Positions 60,384 to 64,000 of a stretch of 64,000 bases of DNA are shown in pieces. Position 1 is the first letter of the stretch. The number at the start of each line of letters is the position of its first letter. The position numbers were made by a program, and so were the translations under genes. This DNA comes from Flavobacterium sp. KACC 22763 (GTDB lineage Bacteria > Bacteroidota > Bacteroidia > Flavobacteriales > Flavobacteriaceae), in the NCBI RefSeq assembly GCF_028736155.1, contig NZ_CP117879.1, positions 4,650,001 to 4,714,000 of the forward strand. The letters run 5' to 3'. The notes under the pieces were generated by a model, which had not been told where the DNA came from, searched no databases, and worked only from the letters and a program-made list of their open reading frames with translations.

Positions 60384-61751
60384 TTATTCTATATTTATTT
60401 TTTCAATTGCCCATTCTTTGGCTAAACCTGCCCCGGTTGCTTTTACAATTACAAATAAATTATTTCCAGCAGAATTACTAAATACAAAATAGGGTTCTGC
60501 ATCGTAAAATACTTTATTCGATTCACTTTTTGATACAAGAAACTGCTCTAGCGGAATCTTGCTTTTAAAGCTAAGATTGGAGTCATTATAAACATAAATA
60601 TTAGGAAGTTTCTTTTGATTCCAATTATCATCAGCTACAAGTAATAGATAGAGATTGTTTTTTACTGATGAATGATCTAACCATTGAATAGGTGTGTATG
60701 GGTTCGTTTCAGTAGTGATTGTGCCGTTGTATAACATATCCTGACTTCTAAGTTCAGAAGTTTTAAAAACGGTTTTTCCTCTCGTAAATATTCTATTTCC
60801 ATCTTCAGAAAACCATAGGTTTCCGTTCATAATATAATCTCCATGATAGGGAGAATCGTAGCTGTATTCTGCATTTCCATTTTGAATGTCATATTTCTCT
60901 ATATCCATTGGTGATAAGTTATTTTCTGCTCCATAAATATATTTACCTGAAGGGTGTAATCGCGCTTTATTTCCTTCGTAAATTCTTTCACCAATGTGTT
61001 CGTATTCATTATCGTTTGTCAAACTTAAATTTATGGATCTTATAAAGGTCGATTGACCTTTGGCAGGGAAAACATATGCCCATTTATTGTTTCCAAGTAC
61101 AATATCATTTGCGTAACAAGATACTGGAGATGTTTTTATAATAGTTTTGTTGATTAGATTGATATAAGAAATATATCGATCATGTCCGGTTACTGCGGTT
61201 TTTCCATCAGGAGATATTGAGACACATGTTGGGGCATATGGTAAAGTTATACTTTCAATTGAACCTGTATTTGCTGATAAAATATTTACAGCAGAAGGAC
61301 TTGCGGAGACATATACAAGCTGATTGGTAACTTTAGAAAATTCTGCATCAACAACATCAGAATTTAAAGTTACTTTCTGCTCTACAAAATTGGTTACACT
61401 TACAACTATAGAATCTTTTTTATTATTGATATTTAGATATAATTTTGAATATGATTTGCCATTTGGTAAGTTTTGTTTATCAACAGTAACCGTAATTTCA
61501 TCATGATTTAGTGAAGTTACAGCTCCTTCTTTTTTAGAAAGCGCAACATAGTTTTTTGAACTTGTTATGGTATAATTTAAAGCTGTTTCTCCTTGATTTT
61601 CAATATTAAGGACAAGTTTGTTATTGAAAATAGTAAAATTTAATGTGTCTGGTACTGAATAATTTGCTTCTTTGTTTTTTTCGTTTGAATCATTATTAGA
61701 ACATCCAACAATGGTTGACAATATTATTAATGATAAAATAATTTTTTTCAT
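60384..61751 (-). CDS. Beta-propeller lipoprotein with BACON-like domain
   Basis: A 455-residue lipoprotein (LIILSTIVGC, Cys about residue 17). The first 110 residues form a BACON-like Ig sandwich (NFTIFNNKLVLNIENQGETALNYTITSSKNYVALSKKEGAV; LPNGKSYSKLYLNINN). The rest is a propeller (NQLVYVSASPSAVNILSANTGSIESITLPYAPTCVSISPDGKTAVTGHD and similar blades) ending in LFVIVKATGAGLAKEWAIEKINI. It is paralogous to the next upstream gene, which lacks the first domain. Probably a surface binding protein for a glycan or protein; ligand unknown. Confidence 0.8.
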   Translation of the reverse strand: MKKIILSLIILSTIVGCSNNDSNEKNKEANYSVPDTLNFTIFNNKLVLNIENQGETALNYTITSSKNYVALSKKEGAVTSLNHDEITVTVDKQNLPNGKSYSKLYLNINNKKDSIVVSVTNFVEQKVTLNSDVVDAEFSKVTNQLVYVSASPSAVNILSANTGSIESITLPYAPTCVSISPDGKTAVTGHDRYISYINLINKTIIKTSPVSCYANDIVLGNNKWAYVFPAKGQSTFIRSINLSLTNDNEYEHIGERIYEGNKARLHPSGKYIYGAENNLSPMDIEKYDIQNGNAEYSYDSPYHGDYIMNGNLWFSEDGNRIFTRGKTVFKTSELRSQDMLYNGTITTETNPYTPIQWLDHSSVKNNLYLLLVADDNWNQKKLPNIYVYNDSNLSFKSKIPLEQFLVSKSESNKVFYDAEPYFVFSNSAGNNLFVIVKATGAGLAKEWAIEKINIE

Positions 61752-61823
61752 AATTTTTAATAGTGTTTTAGAACTATAGTATAATGGAAATAATTAAGAG
61801 GTTTTAATTAAAAGAAATAGTGA

Positions 61824-62897
61824 TTAGTTAATATTGATTTTTTGAATTGCCCATTCATTAACCAAATCAGAATCAAGTGCCTTTGTTATTACAAATAGAT
61901 TTTTTCCAGTTGAGTTGCTAAAAGCAAAATAAGGCATAGCATCAAAAGTTTCTACATTGTTTCTTCCCGTTTGATTGAAATATTTTTCCAATTCAAGTTT
62001 ATTTACATAACTAAGATCTGCATCGTTAAAAACATAAATGCTATTCGATTTAATTAAATTCCATTGATCGCCACTTGAAAAGATTACATATAATTTTCCT
62101 TTTAAAGAAGAATGATCAAGCCAATCAATCTTATAATTATTTTCTGAAGGAATTCTGCCATTATATACCCCATCTAAACTATTAAGTTCAGAGGTTTTTA
62201 AAACACTTCTTTCTCTAGTAAAAAGTCTATCGCCGTTTTCTGAAAACCATATGCTTGGAATAGTGTAGTTTTCTTCTTCAAAGTTAGATTCGTATCTATC
62301 ATCGATATCTCCATTTTTAATTGTTAGACGTTGAACTTGCCCTCTTGATAGTGGACTTTGCATGTAAATATAATTACCTGAAGGATGTAACCTTCCTTTA
62401 GCTCCAGCGTGTAATTGATTGTATATACTTATGGGCATTTCATAATTATATTCCAAATTCATGTTAACACTTTTTATGTATGTCCATTGATCTTTTTCTG
62501 GAAAAACATACGCCCATCTATTTTTTCCAAGAACAATATCAAGTGCAGAGCAAGAAATGTTGTAGGTTTGGATTATGGATGGATTTTTTAAATTAACATG
62601 TGTGATGTGGCCATCATGACCTACAACAGCTGTATTGCCATCTTGCGAAATAGAAATACATGTTGGGGCATAAGCCAATGAAATTTTTTGAAATGTTTCG
62701 GTGTTGGAGTTAAAAATGTTTACTTGAGAAGGATTTGATGAGATAAAGACTAATTGATCTGTCTTTTTGGAATATTCAGCATCTATAACATTCGTTTTTA
62801 ATATTATTTTTTCTTCTTTATTTTTTGGAGAATCGTTGTCGTTTTCACAACTATAAATTGTAAACAAAAGTATAGCTGCTAATAATATTTTTTGCAT
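61824..62897 (-). CDS. Beta-propeller lipoprotein, paralogue without BACON-like domain
   Basis: A 357-residue lipoprotein (LLAAILLFTIYSC, Cys about residue 16) with the start at 62897. It is a propeller with the same blades as its neighbour: VDAEYSKKTDQLVFISSNPSQVNIFNSNT; AYAPTCISISQDGNTAVVGHDGHITHVNL; ALDIVLGKNRWAYVFPEKDQWTYI; the final NLFVITKALDSDLVNEWAIQKINI. The N-terminal BACON-like domain is absent. The pair arose by duplication with gain or loss of that domain. Confidence 0.8.
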   Translation of the reverse strand: MQKILLAAILLFTIYSCENDNDSPKNKEEKIILKTNVIDAEYSKKTDQLVFISSNPSQVNIFNSNTETFQKISLAYAPTCISISQDGNTAVVGHDGHITHVNLKNPSIIQTYNISCSALDIVLGKNRWAYVFPEKDQWTYIKSVNMNLEYNYEMPISIYNQLHAGAKGRLHPSGNYIYMQSPLSRGQVQRLTIKNGDIDDRYESNFEEENYTIPSIWFSENGDRLFTRERSVLKTSELNSLDGVYNGRIPSENNYKIDWLDHSSLKGKLYVIFSSGDQWNLIKSNSIYVFNDADLSYVNKLELEKYFNQTGRNNVETFDAMPYFAFSNSTGKNLFVITKALDSDLVNEWAIQKININ

Positions 62898-62957
62898 TTT
62901 TTTTGTAAGTTTTGCCCTGTTTTTGGAGGCAAATATATACAAGTCTTTTGTAAATAA

Positions 62958-63605
62958 CTATAGAATTGCAATTAATTCAGAGGCATTATTAATAACCGCT
63001 TTTGCGCCACTGTTTTTCAATTCATCTTCGGTTCTGTAGCCCCAAGTAACGCCAACAGGAAACATATTAGCGTTTACTGCCGTTTTCATATCAATATCAG
63101 AATCGCCTACGAAAAGGATTTCTTCTGGTTTTAAATTCCATTTTTTACTGATTTCAATCGCTTCAAACGGATTTGGTTTTTTAAGTTCTTCTGTGCTTAA
63201 ACCAATAGCTGTGTCAAAGTGATTTGGAAATATTTCTGATGCTATTTTCTTCGTTAATTCGTCGGCTTTGTTAGAGAAAACCGCCATTTTGATGTTTTGT
63301 GAAGTAAGGTTTTCTAATAGTTCAACAATTCCATCATAAGGTTTTGTTTTCAGCGTACAGATTTTAGTATATTCATCGACCATACATTCAAAACAACTTT
63401 CGATTTCATCATCAGAATTGTTTGTGGCTGGCAATGCTTTGCTTACCAAATTTCGTAAACCACTTCCGATAAAATATTGGTAAGTATCGTAATCATGTGT
63501 TGGGTAACTTAGAGCGGTAAGTACTTTGTTCATCGCATCTGAAATGTCATGTAATGAATCTACTAGCGTTCCGTCTAAATCAAAAATAATTCCTTTAAAT
63601 TTCAT
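62958..63605 (-). CDS. HAD-family phosphatase, phosphoglycolate-phosphatase-like
   Basis: A 215-residue HAD hydrolase. Motif I is GIIFDLDGTLVDSLHDI, motif II the Ser in MAVFSNKADEL, motif III the Lys in TEELKKPNPFEAI, and motif IV ILFVGDSDIDMKTAVNANM. The cap domain layout is that of Gph-type enzymes, which clear phosphoglycolate. Its start is 6 bp downstream of the flavoprotein gene's stop, so it is in the same unit. Confidence 0.88.
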   Translation of the reverse strand: MKFKGIIFDLDGTLVDSLHDISDAMNKVLTALSYPTHDYDTYQYFIGSGLRNLVSKALPATNNSDDEIESCFECMVDEYTKICTLKTKPYDGIVELLENLTSQNIKMAVFSNKADELTKKIASEIFPNHFDTAIGLSTEELKKPNPFEAIEISKKWNLKPEEILFVGDSDIDMKTAVNANMFPVGVTWGYRTEDELKNSGAKAVINNASELIAIL

Positions 63606-63611
63606 TTTGTG

Positions 63612-64000
63612 TTAAATATTTTGAGCCAGAATAAACCCGCTCGTCCAGGCATTCTGAAAATTAAATCCGCCGGTAATAGCGTCGATGTTTACAATTTCAC
63701 CAGCAAAATAAAGGTTTTCGTGAATTTTACTTTCCATGGTTTTAAAGTTGATCTCTTTTAAATCGATTCCACCAGCCGTTACAAATTCTTCCTTGAAAGT
63801 ACTTTTTCCGTTGACTTTAAATTCGGCTTTTGTTAATTGTGAAGTTAGATTCTGCAATTGAATTTTAGATAAATCTGCCCACTTGGTTTCTGTATCAATT
63901 CCCGAAGCTAAAACCAAGCTTTCCCATAAACGGTTTGGGAAGTCGAAAGGAGATTTTTTAGAAACGGCTTTTTTAGCGTGTTCTTGTTTTAAATCTTTTA
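63612..64000 (-). CDS. BaiN/HI0933-like flavoprotein (N-terminus off window)
   Basis: The C-terminal 129 residues of a BaiN/HI0933-like FAD/NAD(P) oxidoreductase. Visible marks are VTAGGIDLKEINFKTMESKIHENLYFAGEIVNIDAITGGFNFQNAWTSG near the end; the GGxDLKEI and FAGEIxxIDAxTGGFNFQNAW blocks match the family. The N-terminal dinucleotide-binding region lies beyond the right edge. Physiological substrate not established. It is the upstream member of a two-gene unit with the HAD phosphatase. Confidence 0.85.
   Translation of the reverse strand, partial: KDLKQEHAKKAVSKKSPFDFPNRLWESLVLASGIDTETKWADLSKIQLQNLTSQLTKAEFKVNGKSTFKEEFVTAGGIDLKEINFKTMESKIHENLYFAGEIVNIDAITGGFNFQNAWTSGFILAQNI

Overview
The window looks like a Flavobacterium chromosome segment (Bacteroidota). 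The evidence is a low GC content, TAnnTTTG-type promoter boxes with few Shine-Dalgarno sequences, many lipoproteins and TonB-dependent receptors, a mevalonate pathway, ATP-type PEP carboxykinase, and many dispersed palindromic repeats of the kinds CGCAAAGTTCGCAAAG, AGCCACAGATT and GTCATTTCGA. No rRNA, CRISPR array, integrase or transposase is visible.

Layout. 1-1.8 kb: the end of an NTF2-like secreted protein, a lipoprotein with three PHGxPGHRCDI repeats, and an HPF/RaiA-like ribosome factor. 2-5 kb: a small accessory island with a 77-aa orphan protein, a zinc-ribbon pair and a type II restriction-modification system (Eco47II-like endonuclease and an HTH-fused m5C methyltransferase). 5.1-8.2 kb: an AsmA-like protein and thioredoxin. 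8.4-13.7 kb: a probable transition-metal (zinc?) acquisition locus, made of a His-rich beta-propeller lipoprotein, a TonB receptor, two DUF4625-like lipoproteins and a Cys/His-rich exported protein; the promoter of the last has two identical-type palindromes sitting on its -33 and -7 boxes. 13.8-17.3 kb: M1 peptidase and DUF58 protein. 17.3-18.1 kb: two tRNA-Asp genes with duplicated promoters. 18.4-23.6 kb: AraC regulator and a tripartite MFS efflux system (TolC/HlyD/EmrB). 23.9-27.8 kb: HAD phosphatase, then a second accessory island (XRE regulator, a paralogue of the 77-aa protein, a KAP-type P-loop NTPase) ending at tRNA-Leu. 27.9-36.8 kb: M20 peptidase, MORN-like lipoprotein, DUF6624 protein, BlaI/BlaR-like pair with a TonB C-terminal domain, saccharopine dehydrogenase-like protein, DUF423, pckA. 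36.9-40.8 kb: beta-propeller phytase lipoprotein and a TonB receptor. 41-49.7 kb: DUF4407, PH/SHOCT, small conserved proteins, cyclase, HemW, a four-helix-bundle cassette, RuvC, a flippase-like membrane protein and a GT2 glycosyltransferase. 49.8-53.1 kb: small envelope proteins and a pseudouridine synthase. 53.3-57.6 kb: an isoprenoid cluster (UbiA prenyltransferase, DUF502, mevalonate kinase, diphosphomevalonate decarboxylase) with a RelE/ParE-type toxin-antitoxin pair inside it. 57.7-64 kb: TspO, MBL hydrolase with Crp/Fnr regulator, two paralogous beta-propeller lipoproteins, a HAD phosphatase and the end of a BaiN/HI0933-like flavoprotein.

The most unusual content is at the DNA level. 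Nested perfect inverted repeats occur between genes. A 22-bp repeat sits inside two protein genes in two different reading frames (cyclase and HemW). A 7-bp tandem repeat is translated inside a glycosyltransferase. A bipartite 20-24 bp palindromic family appears three times. A four-helix-bundle gene is bracketed by repeats between hemW and ruvC.
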